A DNA stretch of 37,047 nt from Nitrosovibrio sp. Nv4 (GTDB taxonomy: Bacteria; Pseudomonadota; Alphaproteobacteria; Acetobacterales; Acetobacteraceae). The stretch lies in contig CALQHT020000023.1 in assembly GCA_943330455.2 (NCBI GenBank), positions 1-37,047 on the forward strand, in the 5' to 3' direction. The notes beneath the pieces were generated by a model. The model searched no databases, was not told the origin of the DNA, and was given only the letters and a program-made list of their open reading frames with translations. Positions 17,126 to 26,709 of the stretch are shown here, one piece after another; within the stretch, counting starts at the first letter, position 1; each line of letters opens with the position of its first letter. The translations under genes and the position numbers were made by a program.

Positions 17126-18154
17126 TCCATCGTCGCACGATCCCGGTGACGGCGCGCGCCCAGTGCGCCGTGACCCTGACCAGGGCCTAATAGCTGACCG
17201 GCAGCCGCTCGCGACGTGGTCGCACAGGTGACCGTAGTTCGTCGTTAGTGCCTTGGGCCGCAGGCGCAAGAATTTCCGAGGGGGTTCGTTTTCAAGGACC
17301 CACCCCCGGGGTCCGAAGGTGTCGGGGGGGGCGAGAGAGGCGGTAAGGGCTTGGGCCACGTTGTTCGCCAAGCACCAACCACGCTACATATTTGCCTAAT
17401 GGCAAAATATACCACTCTCCTGGTCTGCGGGACGCCACTGTGAGCCGCAGTTCCCAGGCGGGCTGGAGGTCCAGCAGGTACGTGGGCATTTCCGATTAGG
17501 ATAACCCCCCAGGTTGCATGAACGCGGCATCGCCAGAGCGCTGAACAACTCCCAACTTGGAGATATCGATGGCTGATCTCGTTTTCGGGGTTGCAAGAAG
17601 CCAGAATTGCTTCGCTCAGGTTGCCGTCTCGCAACCCAGGGGGAGCCGTTGCGCGTCGGCGCAACTGCGAAAGCGATCATCATAGCGACCAGCAAAGATA
17701 AGCGGCTGGCTGTGGTGCGGGCGCTTGATGATCGCGCGCAGGTGGCTTGCATAGGTCGGTGAGGCGGCGTCGATCCTTGATCCCAGTCTGGTGAGGCGTA
17801 TCCCACCATCGCTCTGAGCTGCTTTTTGATGGTCGTGGCGGAAACCACTCGGGTGACCATCAGACTTTCACCACCTGGAATGCCGGCCTCCATCCCACGA
17901 CGTGCGTGGCGAGCGCTGGTCCTGATCCTGCTGGCAGGACAGCACGCCAGTCTCCGCTCCATCAATCGATGATCATGAATAGGTTCGAGGTGGTTGCCGC
18001 CTGTCCCGATGTTCGGTTGGGCCGCCGCCACGAAGCACCACGACGACCGCTGACCAACCGACGGGGTGCTGCATGGGTTCCGGTTCCCAGGGTGGAGCTG
18101 GGTCCCAAGATGGCATGCACCTCGATCGCTACGGGTGGGCGAACGGACGCAGAG
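17126..18154. other. noncoding right part of the island
   Basis: About 1 kb without a convincing gene. Open frames on the minus strand here have irregular translations. A near-perfect AT-rich palindrome, ATATTTGCC/GGCAAAATAT, lies at 17388-17410. A run of eight G lies near 17324-17331. The rest may be decayed coding sequence, but no family was recognised. Confidence 0.5.
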
Positions 18155-18176
18155 TGTGGGAACTATTGTGGGAACC
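18155..18176 (+). promoter_or_regulatory. pair of GTGGGAAC repeats, right arm sites of the island
   Basis: TGTGGGAAC begins at 18155 and again at 18167. The spacing of 12 bp and the orientation match the two pairs at 1390-1442 next to the integrase. The pair lies about 55 bp inside the tRNA-proximal attachment core. This mirrored placement supports a role as integrase arm-binding sites. Confidence 0.7.
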
Positions 18177-18229
18177 GCTCGGGGGCTCGCGATTATATGC
18201 TGATATTTCAATGGTGTATGTTGATTATC

Positions 18230-18244
18230 TGGCGTCCCGTAGGG
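18230..18244. repeat. tRNA-proximal attachment-site core
   Basis: This is identical to 1241-1255. On the minus strand these bases are the end of the T-arm, the acceptor 3' strand, the discriminator G and the encoded CCA of tRNA-Glu, so integration preserves the tRNA. Confidence 0.8.
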
Positions 18245-18305
18245 GATTCGAACCCCTGTTGGCGCCGTGAGAGGGCGCTGTCCTAGGCCTCTAGACGAAC
18301 GGGAC
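18230..18305 (-). tRNA. tRNA-Glu (CTC)
   Basis: Read on the minus strand the gene folds into a full cloverleaf. The acceptor GTCCCGT pairs with ACGGGAC, then come discriminator G and encoded CCA. The anticodon stem GCGCC/GGCGC holds the loop CTCTCAC with anticodon CTC at the centre. The T-arm is AGGGG-TTCGAAT-CCCCT. Length is 76 with CCA. Its 3' end is the integration site of the island. Confidence 0.96.
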
Positions 18306-18314
18306 AAGGCCCTA

Positions 18315-18342
18315 CTAATATCACCCCGGGTCAACCTGTCAA
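18315..18342 (-). promoter_or_regulatory. promoter of tRNA-Glu
   Basis: On the minus strand TTGACA (18337-18342) and TATTAG (18315-18320) are separated by 16 bp. The -10 box ends nine bases before the mature tRNA 5' end, which fits a short leader. This is a near-consensus housekeeping promoter. Confidence 0.75.
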
Positions 18343-18845
18343 TGCCGCCGGAATTCCGGAATGTTCGGACGACGATGTCGCGCGTTCGGTCCAGTTCGGC
18401 CGACCGCGCTGGTGTCCGCTCGACGACCCAGCGCGCCATCCCGCGTCATAGAGCCTCGGCGGGCAGGGATTCCCGACCGCGCACCCACCGTTGGCGCTCC
18501 GACAGCAAGCCGCCGACACCGTCTCCCGCGCCAATCCGACCGGCCGCGTTCCACCAAACCTGCGCCCATCCCCGCCGCCCGGGTTGAATCCCAATCCAAA
18601 CCCCGCATCTAAGCCCCACGGTCGTTAACCCTCGGTTATGGTTCGTCTGGTTAGCTGCCATGGCGCCACCGGGCTGGCTAATGGCGCAAGTCTTGCTCCA
18701 AAGGGGCATACAGGGGTACCGACCCACGCCATGAAGATTCCGCGACATGTCGTCGCGGCATCCCAAACCGGCGTGGCGTGGGGTTTCGAGTACCGGCGCA
18801 TGCCTCTATGCACGCGCCGCGATGCAACATAGGGAGTCGCTTTCG
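18343..18845. other. intergenic between tRNA-Glu and sucA
   Basis: About 500 bp without a supported gene; open frames here are compositional. It should contain the promoter of the sucA operon, but I see no clear -35/-10 pair. The sucA ribosome site AGGGAG lies at 18831-18836. Confidence 0.5.
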
Positions 18846-21704
18846 ATGGCCGGCGTCGACATTCTGGCATCCGCGTTCAGTGGCGCGAATGCCGCCTTTC
18901 TGGGCGATCAGTACGCAAGGTGGGCAACCGACCCGTCCTCCGTCGATCCCAGCTTCGCCGATCTGTTCGGAGCGATGAATGATGAGGCGCGGGCGGTCCT
19001 GGAAGACGCCACCGGCGCATCCTGGGCACCCCGAGACGCCATCGCCCCCGCGCCCGAAGCACAAAAGCGCGCCACAACCACCGCCGCACTCTCCACCGAG
19101 CAGGTGCGCGCCGCCACCATCGCCTCCCTCCGCGCCTTGATGCTGATTCGCTCCTACCGAGTCCGCGGCCATCTCGAAGCCCGCCTCGACCCGCTCGGCC
19201 TCCAAATCCCCGCGCCGCACGCCGAATTGGACTACCGATCCTACGGATTTACCGACGCCGACCTCGACCGATCCATCTTCATCGACCACGTCCTCGGCCG
19301 CGAAACCGCCACCCTGCGCGAAATCATGCAGATTCTGCGCGATACCTATTGCGGGTCGATCGCCGTGGAATTCATGCATATCCAGGACCCGGAGCAGAAA
19401 TCCTGGATCCAACGCCGGGTCGAAGGCGCCCCCTGGCTCAACGCGGCCGACACCGACACCAAGCGCACCATCCTGCGCCAACTGACCGAAGCGGAAGGGT
19501 TCGAGGTCTTTTGCCAGCGCCGCTATGTCACCACCAAGCGCTTCGGCCTGGAAGGCGGCGAGGTCACCATCCCGGCCCTGCACACCATGATCGAGACCGC
19601 GGCGCAGGGCGGCGTGCAGGAAATCGCCATCGGCATGCCGCATCGCGGCCGCCTGAACACGCTCGTCAACATCGTCAAGAAACCGCTGACCGCCGTGTTC
19701 AGCGAATTCGGCGGCGAGAGCTTCAAGCCCGACGACGTTCAAGGCTCCGGCGACGTGAAATACCATTTGGGCACCTCGGTCGACATGGAGATCGCCGGGC
19801 GGATGGTGCATCTGTCCTTGCAACCCAATCCGTCGCACCTGGAAGCGGTCGATCCCGTGGTCGTCGGCAAGGTCCGCGCGCGCCAGGACAGGGCTGGGGA
19901 CACCCAACGGCGGTCCTCCGTGATGGCCATCCTGATGCATGGCGACGCGGCCTTCGCTGGGCAGGGATTGGTCTACGAAACTCTGGCGATGAGCCAGTTG
20001 ATCGGCTACCGCACCGGCGGCACGATCCACCTGATCGTCAACAACCAGATCGGCTTCACCACGGTGCCGGCACACGCCTACTCGGGTCTCTATTGCACCG
20101 ATGTGGCGAAATCGATCCAGGCGCCGATCCTGCACGTGAACGGGGACGACCCGGAAGCGGTGATGTTCTGCGCCCGCATGGCCACCGAATTCCGCATGCG
20201 CTTCGCCTGTGACGTCGTGCTGGACATCGTCTGCTACCGCCGCCACGGCCACAACGAAACAGACGAGCCGGCGTTCACCCAGCCGATCATGTACCGCGCG
20301 ATCAATCGGACCAAGACGACACGGACGTTATACGCCGAACGCCTGGCCGCCGAGGGCACTGTGCCGACCGCCGAAGCCAAGGCGATGTGGTACGATTTCA
20401 CGCAGACCCTGGAAGACGCCAACGCCGCCGGCAAGTCCTACAAACCCAACAAGGCGGACTGGTTGGAGGGGCATTGGTCCGGTTTTGCCCCCGCCGATCG
20501 CGAATTCGAGCAGACCGAACAGTCCACCGCCGTCCCCGAAGCCATCCTGAAGCAGGTCGGCGTCGCCCTCAGTCGTGCCCCCGCGGGCTTCGAGGTGAAC
20601 TCCAAGATCGCGCGGCAGTTGGAAGCCAAGCAGGCCATGGTCGATACCGGCCAGGGCATCGACTGGGCAATGGGGGAGGCGCTGGCCTTCGGCACCCTGC
20701 TGCTGGAAGGCAGTCGTGTGCGCCTGTCGGGCGAGGATTGCCAACGTGGTACGTTCAGTCACCGCCACGCGGTGCTGATCGATCAGACCAATCAGAACGA
20801 ATACGTGCCGCTGAACAATATCAGTGCCACCCAGGCCAAGATCGAGATCTACAACTCCCTGCTGTCCGAAGCCGGCGTGCTGGGCTTCGAATACGGGTAC
20901 TCGCTGGCCGATCCGCGCACATTGGTTCTGTGGGAAGGCCAATTCGGCGATTTCGCCAATGGTGCGCAGGTCATCATCGACCAGTTCCTCGCGAGCGGGG
21001 AGACCAAGTGGTTGCGCATGTCTGGCCTGGTCCTGCTGTTGCCGCATGGCTACGAAGGGCAGGGGCCTGAACACTCGTCCGCCAGGCCCGAGCGCTATCT
21101 GCAGCTTTGCGCCGAACGCAACATGTATGTGTGTAACGTGACGACACCCGCGAACTACTTCCATGCGCTGCGCCGGCAGATCCATCGCAATTTCCGCAAA
21201 CCGCTGGTGATGTTCACGCCGAAATCGCTGCTGCGCCACAAGCTGGCGGTCTCCCCCATGGCCGACATGGCGGAAGGCAGCCGCTTTCAGTTCGTGATCC
21301 CGGAAATCGACCCGATCGCCCCGCCCGATCAGGTGAAGCGCGTCGTGATCTGCACCGGGAAAGTCTATTACGACTTGCTGGCGGAACGCCGGACCCGAGA
21401 GATCAAGGACGTCGCCATCATCCGCCTGGAACAGATGTATCCGTTCCCGGAAAATACGCTGGGGCGGGTGCTGGCGGATTACCCGAACGCCGATGTCGTC
21501 TGGTGCCAGGAAGAGCCCGAGAACATGGGCGCCTGGTCCTTCGTCGATCGTCGCATCGAGAAAGTGCTGATCGCCAACGCCGGCAAGGCGACCCGCCCCG
21601 CCTATGTCGGGCGGGAAGCAGCGGCCAGCCCGGCCACCGGTCTGGCGCGCACCCACCAGGCGCAGCAGACCGCCCTGGTCGCCAAGGCGCTGGGAATCCG
21701 CTGA
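18846..21704 (+). CDS. sucA: 2-oxoglutarate dehydrogenase E1 component
   Basis: This thiamine-diphosphate enzyme of the TCA cycle decarboxylates 2-oxoglutarate and passes the succinyl group to E2. It has 952 residues, normal for the family. The N-terminal segment with FLGDQYARW and DPSSVDPSF is the E2-binding region. Core motifs include GMPHRGRLNTL, GDVKYHLGTS, HGDAAFAGQG, NNQIGFTT and YRRHGHNETDEP; the C-terminal transketolase part has LLPHGYEGQGPEHSSAR and WCQEEPENMGAW. ATG 18846 is chosen for its AGGGAG ribosome site, although the frame stays open upstream. It is first in the operon sucA-sucB-VOC-lpd and lies outside the island. Confidence 0.97.
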   Translation: MAGVDILASAFSGANAAFLGDQYARWATDPSSVDPSFADLFGAMNDEARAVLEDATGASWAPRDAIAPAPEAQKRATTTAALSTEQVRAATIASLRALMLIRSYRVRGHLEARLDPLGLQIPAPHAELDYRSYGFTDADLDRSIFIDHVLGRETATLREIMQILRDTYCGSIAVEFMHIQDPEQKSWIQRRVEGAPWLNAADTDTKRTILRQLTEAEGFEVFCQRRYVTTKRFGLEGGEVTIPALHTMIETAAQGGVQEIAIGMPHRGRLNTLVNIVKKPLTAVFSEFGGESFKPDDVQGSGDVKYHLGTSVDMEIAGRMVHLSLQPNPSHLEAVDPVVVGKVRARQDRAGDTQRRSSVMAILMHGDAAFAGQGLVYETLAMSQLIGYRTGGTIHLIVNNQIGFTTVPAHAYSGLYCTDVAKSIQAPILHVNGDDPEAVMFCARMATEFRMRFACDVVLDIVCYRRHGHNETDEPAFTQPIMYRAINRTKTTRTLYAERLAAEGTVPTAEAKAMWYDFTQTLEDANAAGKSYKPNKADWLEGHWSGFAPADREFEQTEQSTAVPEAILKQVGVALSRAPAGFEVNSKIARQLEAKQAMVDTGQGIDWAMGEALAFGTLLLEGSRVRLSGEDCQRGTFSHRHAVLIDQTNQNEYVPLNNISATQAKIEIYNSLLSEAGVLGFEYGYSLADPRTLVLWEGQFGDFANGAQVIIDQFLASGETKWLRMSGLVLLLPHGYEGQGPEHSSARPERYLQLCAERNMYVCNVTTPANYFHALRRQIHRNFRKPLVMFTPKSLLRHKLAVSPMADMAEGSRFQFVIPEIDPIAPPDQVKRVVICTGKVYYDLLAERRTREIKDVAIIRLEQMYPFPENTLGRVLADYPNADVVWCQEEPENMGAWSFVDRRIEKVLIANAGKATRPAYVGREAAASPATGLARTHQAQQTALVAKALGIR

Positions 21705-21749
21705 CCGAAACGCCCGCTACGACGCAAGAATCCGACTGGAGTGACCGTA

Positions 21750-23084
21750 TTGTCGACCGAGATCAAGGTTCCCACCCTGGGCGAGAGCGTGACCACCGCA
21801 ACGGTCGCCCGGTGGATCAAGCAACCCGGAGAGTCCGTCGCCGCCGATGAGGCCCTGGTCGAACTGGAAACCGACAAGGTCACCGTCGAGGTCACCGCGC
21901 CGTCCGCCGGAGTGCTGACATCCATCGCCGTACCCGAGGGATCCGAAGTCGAGGTCGGATCCATCCTGGGTTTGCTCGAAGCCGGCGGCACGGCAACGGC
22001 GGTGCCTCGCCCCGTGACGGCGTCTGCACCGATCGCACCCACACCGGTCGCACCCACACCGGTCGCACCCATACCGGTCGCACCAGCATCAGTCCCCACA
22101 CCAGGTCCGGCCGCCAATCCCTCCGCCGGCATCAACCCGCCCCCCCGTCCGCTCGGCCCCGTCTCCCGCCCGGCACCGCCCCCGACCGTGGCACCCGCCG
22201 CTCATGCGCCCCTGCCGGCGGCCGCGCGGTTGATCGAGGAAAGCCAGATCGCCGCCACCGATGTCGGCACCGGAACCGGCAAGGACGGGCGCATTACCAA
22301 GGGCGACGTAATGGCCTTCCTGAACCGGCCCGCCGCCCCGGTCGCTGCCACCCCCGCGCCCAAACCGGCACGGAACGATGAAGCCGGCGAACAGCGGGTG
22401 CGCATGACCCGCCTGCGCCGCACCATCGCCGCGCGCCTGAAGGAAGCCCAGAACAACGCCGCCATGCTGACCACCTTCAATGAGGTCGACATGTCCGCGG
22501 TCATGGCCATGCGCTCCGAATACCGCGACGCCTTCGAGAAGAAACACGCCGGCGTCCGCCTCGGCTTCATGTCGTTCTTCGTGCGCGCCTGCTGCGTCGC
22601 GCTGAAGGAATTCCCCGCCGTCAACGCCGAGATCGACGGCGAGGACATCGTCTACAAGAACTTCGTCCATATGGGCATCGCCGTCGGCGGACCGTCGGGC
22701 CTGGTCGTGCCGGTGATCCGCAACGCCGACCAACTGGGTTTCGCCGGGATCGAGGGCGCCATCGCCGATTTCGGCAAGCGTGCCCGTGACGGCGCCTTGC
22801 GGCTGGACGACCTGACCGGCGGCACGTTCAGCGTCACCAATGGCGGCATCTATGGCTCGCTGATGTCAACGCCGATCCTGAACCCGCCGCAATCGGCGAT
22901 CCTGGGCATGCACAAGATCCAGGACCGCGCGATGGTGATTGGCGGCAAGATCGAAGTCCGCCCGATGATGTATCTGGCGGTCTCCTACGATCACCGCATC
23001 GTGGACGGCAAGGAAGCGGTCTCCTTCCTGGTGCGCGTCAAGGAAGGGATAGAGGACCCGCGCCGCCTGCTGCTGGACCTGTAA
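21750..23084 (+). CDS. sucB: dihydrolipoyl succinyltransferase, E2 of 2-oxoglutarate dehydrogenase
   Basis: This core of the complex carries the succinyl group on lipoyl-lysine to CoA. It has 444 residues from TTG 21750. The lipoyl domain (1-78) has K43 in [10 protein letters not shown] Pro/Ala/Val/Thr linker follows, then the peripheral-subunit-binding domain (about 153-192, [14 protein letters not shown]). The catalytic domain has H415 in SYDHRIVDG. The TTG start gives [13 protein letters not shown], the usual N-terminus, with GGAG at 21738-21741 at good spacing; GTG 21741 is possible but overlaps that ribosome site. It lies 45 bp after sucA. Confidence 0.95.
   Translation: MSTEIKVPTLGESVTTATVARWIKQPGESVAADEALVELETDKVTVEVTAPSAGVLTSIAVPEGSEVEVGSILGLLEAGGTATAVPRPVTASAPIAPTPVAPTPVAPIPVAPASVPTPGPAANPSAGINPPPRPLGPVSRPAPPPTVAPAAHAPLPAAARLIEESQIAATDVGTGTGKDGRITKGDVMAFLNRPAAPVAATPAPKPARNDEAGEQRVRMTRLRRTIAARLKEAQNNAAMLTTFNEVDMSAVMAMRSEYRDAFEKKHAGVRLGFMSFFVRACCVALKEFPAVNAEIDGEDIVYKNFVHMGIAVGGPSGLVVPVIRNADQLGFAGIEGAIADFGKRARDGALRLDDLTGGTFSVTNGGIYGSLMSTPILNPPQSAILGMHKIQDRAMVIGGKIEVRPMMYLAVSYDHRIVDGKEAVSFLVRVKEGIEDPRRLLLDL
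22035..22094 (+). repeat. 15-bp tandem repeat in the sucB linker
   Basis: Four units of 15 bp (consensus GCACCCACACCGGTC) begin at 22035, 22050, 22065 and 22080. The first three are almost identical and the fourth is degenerate. They encode the APTPV repeats of the flexible E2 linker, so copy number should vary between strains without harm. Confidence 0.85.
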
Positions 23085-23100
23085 CCATCCGGGGGACGTC

Positions 23101-23472
23101 ATGCCGCTGGATCATATCGGTTTCAACGTGGGCGACTTTGCCGCCAGCAAAGCCTTCTACCTCGCCGCGCTCTCGCCGCTCGACCTTGGCATCGTCGCCG
23201 AGGGAGAGGGCTGGGCGATGATCGGCAAGGACGGGCGCGGCGATTTCTGGTTCGGCGCGTTCGGCGCGAAGCCCGGCCCGATCCACCTGGCGTTCTCGGC
23301 CGCCGATCGCGCGCAGGTGTGTGCCTTCCACGCGGCGGCCCTGGCGGCCGGCGGCACCGACAACGGCGCTCCCGGCCTGCGTCCCCAATATCACCCGCAT
23401 TACTACGGCGCCTTCGTCATCGACCCGGACGGCCACAATATCGAGGCGGTCTGCCATCATCCCGAGGATTAA
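23101..23472 (+). CDS. VOC-superfamily (glyoxalase/dioxygenase-fold) protein
   Basis: This 123-residue protein has one vicinal-oxygen-chelate fold. It shows the usual pattern LDHIGFNVGDFAASKAFY at the start, GPIHLAFSA in the middle and FVIDPDGHNIEAV at the end. Potential metal ligands are H5, H62 and E115. The substrate cannot be read from sequence. It sits between sucB (16 bp gap) and lpd (its stop TAA abuts the lpd ATG), so it is co-expressed with the 2-oxoglutarate dehydrogenase complex. It may detoxify a reactive metabolite, but that is a guess. Confidence 0.88.
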   Translation: MPLDHIGFNVGDFAASKAFYLAALSPLDLGIVAEGEGWAMIGKDGRGDFWFGAFGAKPGPIHLAFSAADRAQVCAFHAAALAAGGTDNGAPGLRPQYHPHYYGAFVIDPDGHNIEAVCHHPED

Positions 23473-24864
23473 ATGAGCGAGCCCTTCGACGTCATCGTCA
23501 TCGGCGCCGGCCCCGGCGGCTATGTCTGCGCCATCCGGGCCGCCCAACTGGGTCTGCGCGTTGCCTGCGTGGAGAAACGCGCCACCCTGGGCGGCACCTG
23601 CCTGAACGTTGGCTGCATCCCGTCCAAGGCGCTGCTGCAATCCTCGGAAGAATACGACCATGCCCGCCATGCGCTGGCCGACCATGGCGTGCTGGTGGAC
23701 GGCGTGAAGCTGGACCTGTCCCGCATGCAGGCCCGCAAGGCCGAGGTCGTGGGCGCCAACGTCAAGGGCATCGAGTTCCTGTTCCGCAAGAACAAGGTCA
23801 CCTGGCTGAAAGGGACCGGCCGCATCACAGCCCCCGGCCAGGTCGATGTGGACGGCACGGTCCATGAAGCGAAGCACATCGTCATCGCAACCGGCAGCGA
23901 AAGCGTGCCGCTGGCGGGGGTCGAGGTCGATGAAAAGCGCATCGTCACCTCCACCGGCGGGCTGGAGATCGCCACCGTGCCGGGGCACATGGTGGTGATC
24001 GGCGGCGGCATCATCGGCCTGGAACTGGGCAGCGTCTGGCGCCGCCTGGGCGCCGAAGTCACCGTCATCGAGTTCCTCGACCGCATCGTGCCGACCATGG
24101 ACGGCGAAGTCGCAACCGCGTTCCAGCGCATCCTGATGAAGCAGGGGATGAAATTCCGCCTGGGCACCAAGGTGACCGCGGCCCAGGTCGGCGATGCCGG
24201 CGTCACCCTGACGGTGGAGCGCGTCAAGGATGGCGCCACCGAGACGTTGCAGGCCGACATCGTGTTGCTCGCCATCGGTCGGAGACCGTTTCTTGAGGGA
24301 CTCGGTCTGGACGAGGTCGGCGTCGAGCGCGACCCGCGCGGTCGGGTCAAGACGGATGCGCATTACGCAACCAACATTCCAGGCATCTATGCCATCGGTG
24401 ACGCAATCGACGGGCCGATGCTGGCGCACAAGGCGGAGGAAGAAGGCGTCGCCCTGGCCGAACGCCTGGCCGGCAAGGCGGGGCATGTGAACTACGCGGT
24501 GATCCCCGGTGTGGTCTACACATGGCCGGAAGTCGCCTCGGTGGGCGAGACCGAAGAGGCGCTGAAACAGGCGGGCATCGCCTACAACGTGGGAAAATTC
24601 CCGTTCACCGCCAATGGGCGCGCCCGCGCCATGGGCGAAATGGACGGCTTCGTGAAGCTCCTCGCCGACAAAACAACCGACCGTCTGCTCGGCGCGCATA
24701 TCCTTGGACCGGATGCCGGAACCCTGATCGCGGAACTGGCCACCGCGATGGAGTTCGGCGCCTCGGCCGAGGACGTGGCCCGGACCTGTCACGCGCATCC
24801 GAGCCTGAATGAGGCCGTGAAGGAAGCCGCCTTGGCGGTGGACGGGCGGGCCCTGCATATCTGA
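23473..24864 (+). CDS. lpd: dihydrolipoyl dehydrogenase (E3)
   Basis: This flavoprotein reoxidises the dihydrolipoyl group of E2 with NAD. It has 463 residues, the standard length. The FAD-binding motif is GAGPGGY. The redox disulfide is C43-C48 in [13 protein letters not shown]. The NAD-binding motif is [13 protein letters not shown]. The second FAD motif is [19 protein letters not shown], and the active-site His-Glu lies in [13 protein letters not shown] near the C-terminus. ATG 23473 follows the VOC gene stop directly. It is the last gene of the suc operon. A GC-rich stem (CCGCCGC/GCGGCGG) just after the stop may act in termination. Confidence 0.97.
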   Translation: MSEPFDVIVIGAGPGGYVCAIRAAQLGLRVACVEKRATLGGTCLNVGCIPSKALLQSSEEYDHARHALADHGVLVDGVKLDLSRMQARKAEVVGANVKGIEFLFRKNKVTWLKGTGRITAPGQVDVDGTVHEAKHIVIATGSESVPLAGVEVDEKRIVTSTGGLEIATVPGHMVVIGGGIIGLELGSVWRRLGAEVTVIEFLDRIVPTMDGEVATAFQRILMKQGMKFRLGTKVTAAQVGDAGVTLTVERVKDGATETLQADIVLLAIGRRPFLEGLGLDEVGVERDPRGRVKTDAHYATNIPGIYAIGDAIDGPMLAHKAEEEGVALAERLAGKAGHVNYAVIPGVVYTWPEVASVGETEEALKQAGIAYNVGKFPFTANGRARAMGEMDGFVKLLADKTTDRLLGAHILGPDAGTLIAELATAMEFGASAEDVARTCHAHPSLNEAVKEAALAVDGRALHI

Positions 24865-25327
24865 CGCGCGGCGAACCGCCGCTGAGGGCATGGCGGCGGC
24901 CGCCCTGGCCTCGTCACCGCCGGGATGCGCCTGTCGCACCGGACGCTGGTAACCGGCGATGCCGATCGCCACGGGGCAAGGCCCGTCACGCCCCCCTCTT
25001 CTTCGTGTGCTTCGTGCCTACCATGAAAATAGAACCCGGATGCCGCGAAAACGGCTGAGAACCGCCATTTTCTTCCATGGGGTACGGCCGCGGCCGCTGG
25101 CTAACTTCGTGGTGAAAAATCGCCGACGCAACCAAGGACTCCTGGCCTGTCCGGCAGGCGATGACTGGATGGGCCTGAAGACGCCTCAGTTCCGCGATTT
25201 TCCACCACGCAGGCACGAAGCACACGAAGAAGGGCCTGGGCCCCCACTGCCGACCAACTTCGCCTCGGCACTGGCGCAAACCGGCTGTTCCCGTTAGCGA
25301 ACGCGCCAGCAGCCGAAGGACAACACC
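24865..25327. repeat. intergenic nested inverted-repeat element
   Basis: No gene is supported. A perfect 22-bp inverted repeat lies at 24998-25019 and 25211-25232. Inside it, a second 16-bp inverted repeat lies at 25108-25123 and 25194-25209, with one mismatch. The arms contain CTTCGTGTGCTTCGTGCC, a motif I recall from dispersed intergenic repeats in many GC-rich bacteria. The unit could fold into a long branched hairpin of about 235 nt. It lies between lpd and the tartrate dehydratase gene. Confidence 0.7.
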
Positions 25328-26491
25328 ATGCGCATCGTCGACGTCCGGGAGATCACGCAGCCGATCGCCTCGCCCATCCGCAACGCCTATATCGACTTCA
25401 GCAAGATGACCACCAGCCTGGTCGCCGTGGTGACCGACGTCATCCGAGACGGACGCCCGGTCGTCGGCTACGGTTTCAACTCGAACGGCCGCTACGGCCA
25501 GGGCGGCCTGATCCGCGAGCGATTCCGGGGCCGTATCCTCGAAGCCGCCCCGGAAACCCTGCTGGACGACTCGCGCGACAATTTCGACCCGGCGAAAATC
25601 TGGGCCGCCATGATGGTGAACGAAAAGCCGGGCGGTCATGGCGAACGCTCGGTCGCGGTTGGCACCCTGGACATGGCGGTCTGGGATGCGGTGGCCAAGA
25701 TCGAGCAGAAGCCGTTGTTCCGACTGCTGGCCGAACGGCACAATCGCGAGGCGGACCCTCGCGTCTTCGTCTATGCGGCCGGCGGATATTACTATCCCGG
25801 CAAGGACAACAGTGCCCTCCGCGCGGAAATGCGCAGCTATCTCGATCGAGGCTACAACGTGGTCAAGATGAAGATCGGCGGCGCCTCGATCGCGGAGGAC
25901 CGGACCCGCATCGAAGCCGTCCTGGCCGAAATCGGTTCGCAAGCGCAACTCGCCGTCGATGCGAACGGGCGCTTCGATCTCGAAACCGCCATCGCCTACG
26001 CCAGGATGCTGAGGGAGTATCCTCTGTTTTGGTATGAGGAAGTCGGCGATCCGCTCGACTACGCGTTGCAGGCCGCATTGTCGGAGTTCTATCCGGGTCC
26101 GATGGCAACCGGGGAGAATCTGTTCTCGCACCAGGACGCGCGCAACCTGTTGCGTTACGGCGGGATGCGTCCGGATCGCGACTACTTGCAGTTCGACTGT
26201 GCGTTGTCTTACGGTCTGGTCGAATACCTCCGCACCTTGAAGGTCCTGGAGCAGTTCGGCTGGTCGCCATCCCGCTGCGTTCCGCATGGCGGTCATCAGA
26301 TGTCGCTCAACATCGCGGCCGGCCTCGGCCTTGGCGGCAACGAAAGCTACCCGGACCTGTTCCAACCCTATGGCGGCTTCCCGGACAGCGTGCGGGTCGA
26401 AAACGGCCATGTTGTCATGCCGGACCTGCCCGGGATCGGCTTCGAGGGAAAATCCGACCTGATCGAGGTCATGCGCGCGCTTGCCGTGTAG
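25328..26491 (+). CDS. tarD: D(-)-tartrate dehydratase-like enolase-superfamily enzyme
   Basis: This 387-residue protein of the enolase superfamily would dehydrate D-tartrate to oxaloacetate. It follows the Bradyrhizobium tartrate dehydratase, as I remember it, almost throughout: IRNAYIDFSKMTTSLVAVV, GYGFNSNGRYGQGGLIRERF, RVFVYAAGGYYYPGK and SRCVPHGGHQMSLNIAAG. The KxK motif is K180-M-K182; the first metal ligand is in AVDANGRFD, the others in WYEEVGDP and ATGENLFS; the catalytic His is in PHGGHQ. ATG 25328 starts the typical N-terminus MRIVDVREIT. It stands alone, with no transporter or regulator beside it. Confidence 0.92.
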   Translation: MRIVDVREITQPIASPIRNAYIDFSKMTTSLVAVVTDVIRDGRPVVGYGFNSNGRYGQGGLIRERFRGRILEAAPETLLDDSRDNFDPAKIWAAMMVNEKPGGHGERSVAVGTLDMAVWDAVAKIEQKPLFRLLAERHNREADPRVFVYAAGGYYYPGKDNSALRAEMRSYLDRGYNVVKMKIGGASIAEDRTRIEAVLAEIGSQAQLAVDANGRFDLETAIAYARMLREYPLFWYEEVGDPLDYALQAALSEFYPGPMATGENLFSHQDARNLLRYGGMRPDRDYLQFDCALSYGLVEYLRTLKVLEQFGWSPSRCVPHGGHQMSLNIAAGLGLGGNESYPDLFQPYGGFPDSVRVENGHVVMPDLPGIGFEGKSDLIEVMRALAV

Positions 26492-26709
26492 CCGGACGAT
26501 CGCGTCCATCGGACCGTGGTCGCCAGGCCCGCGGGCTGATGCCGGCCGGAATCATGCATAGGCCGGAAACCGCCACGGGTCCCACCATCGGGCGCCGTTT
26601 CGCAACCGGCCGCCTCTCGCGCGGTCTCTTGCTCTCGCGGTTTGCCTTCACGGGAAATTGAACTGGTAAACCCGACCCGCGACCTCGCGGCCCATCCTGG
26701 ATTGTGTCC

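Larger units (their letters stand above)
1241..18244. mobile_element. tRNA-Glu-integrated genomic island carrying a type I restriction/toxin-antitoxin locus
   Basis: The region is bounded by the 15-bp direct repeat TGGCGTCCCGTAGGG at 1241-1255 and 18230-18244. The right copy forms the 3' end of a tRNA-Glu gene. A complete P4-type integrase lies just inside the left end. Matching pairs of short GTGGGAAC repeats lie inside both ends. Cargo is a restriction-modification and toxin-antitoxin cluster (3.2-12.5 kb) and a replication-type module (HTH protein and prim-pol, 13.7-16.1 kb). No capsid, portal or conjugation genes are visible, so the element resembles a satellite or integrative island rather than a prophage. 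The integrase lies at the end far from the tRNA. Confidence 0.85.

Noticed and set aside
1241-18244. Prophage
   Set aside because: An integrase and prim-pol are present, but no capsid, terminase, portal, tail or lysis gene is visible.
17396-18439. 347-codon minus-strand open frame across the right island end and the tRNA
   Set aside because: It runs through tRNA-Glu and its promoter, and its translation is irregular.
18678-20252. 524-codon minus-strand open frame opposite sucA
   Set aside because: Antisense shadow of sucA; composition rich in His, Asp and Gly, as in the other shadows.
23038-24972. 644-codon minus-strand open frame opposite lpd and the VOC gene
   Set aside because: It spans two well-supported genes on the other strand and has no domain.
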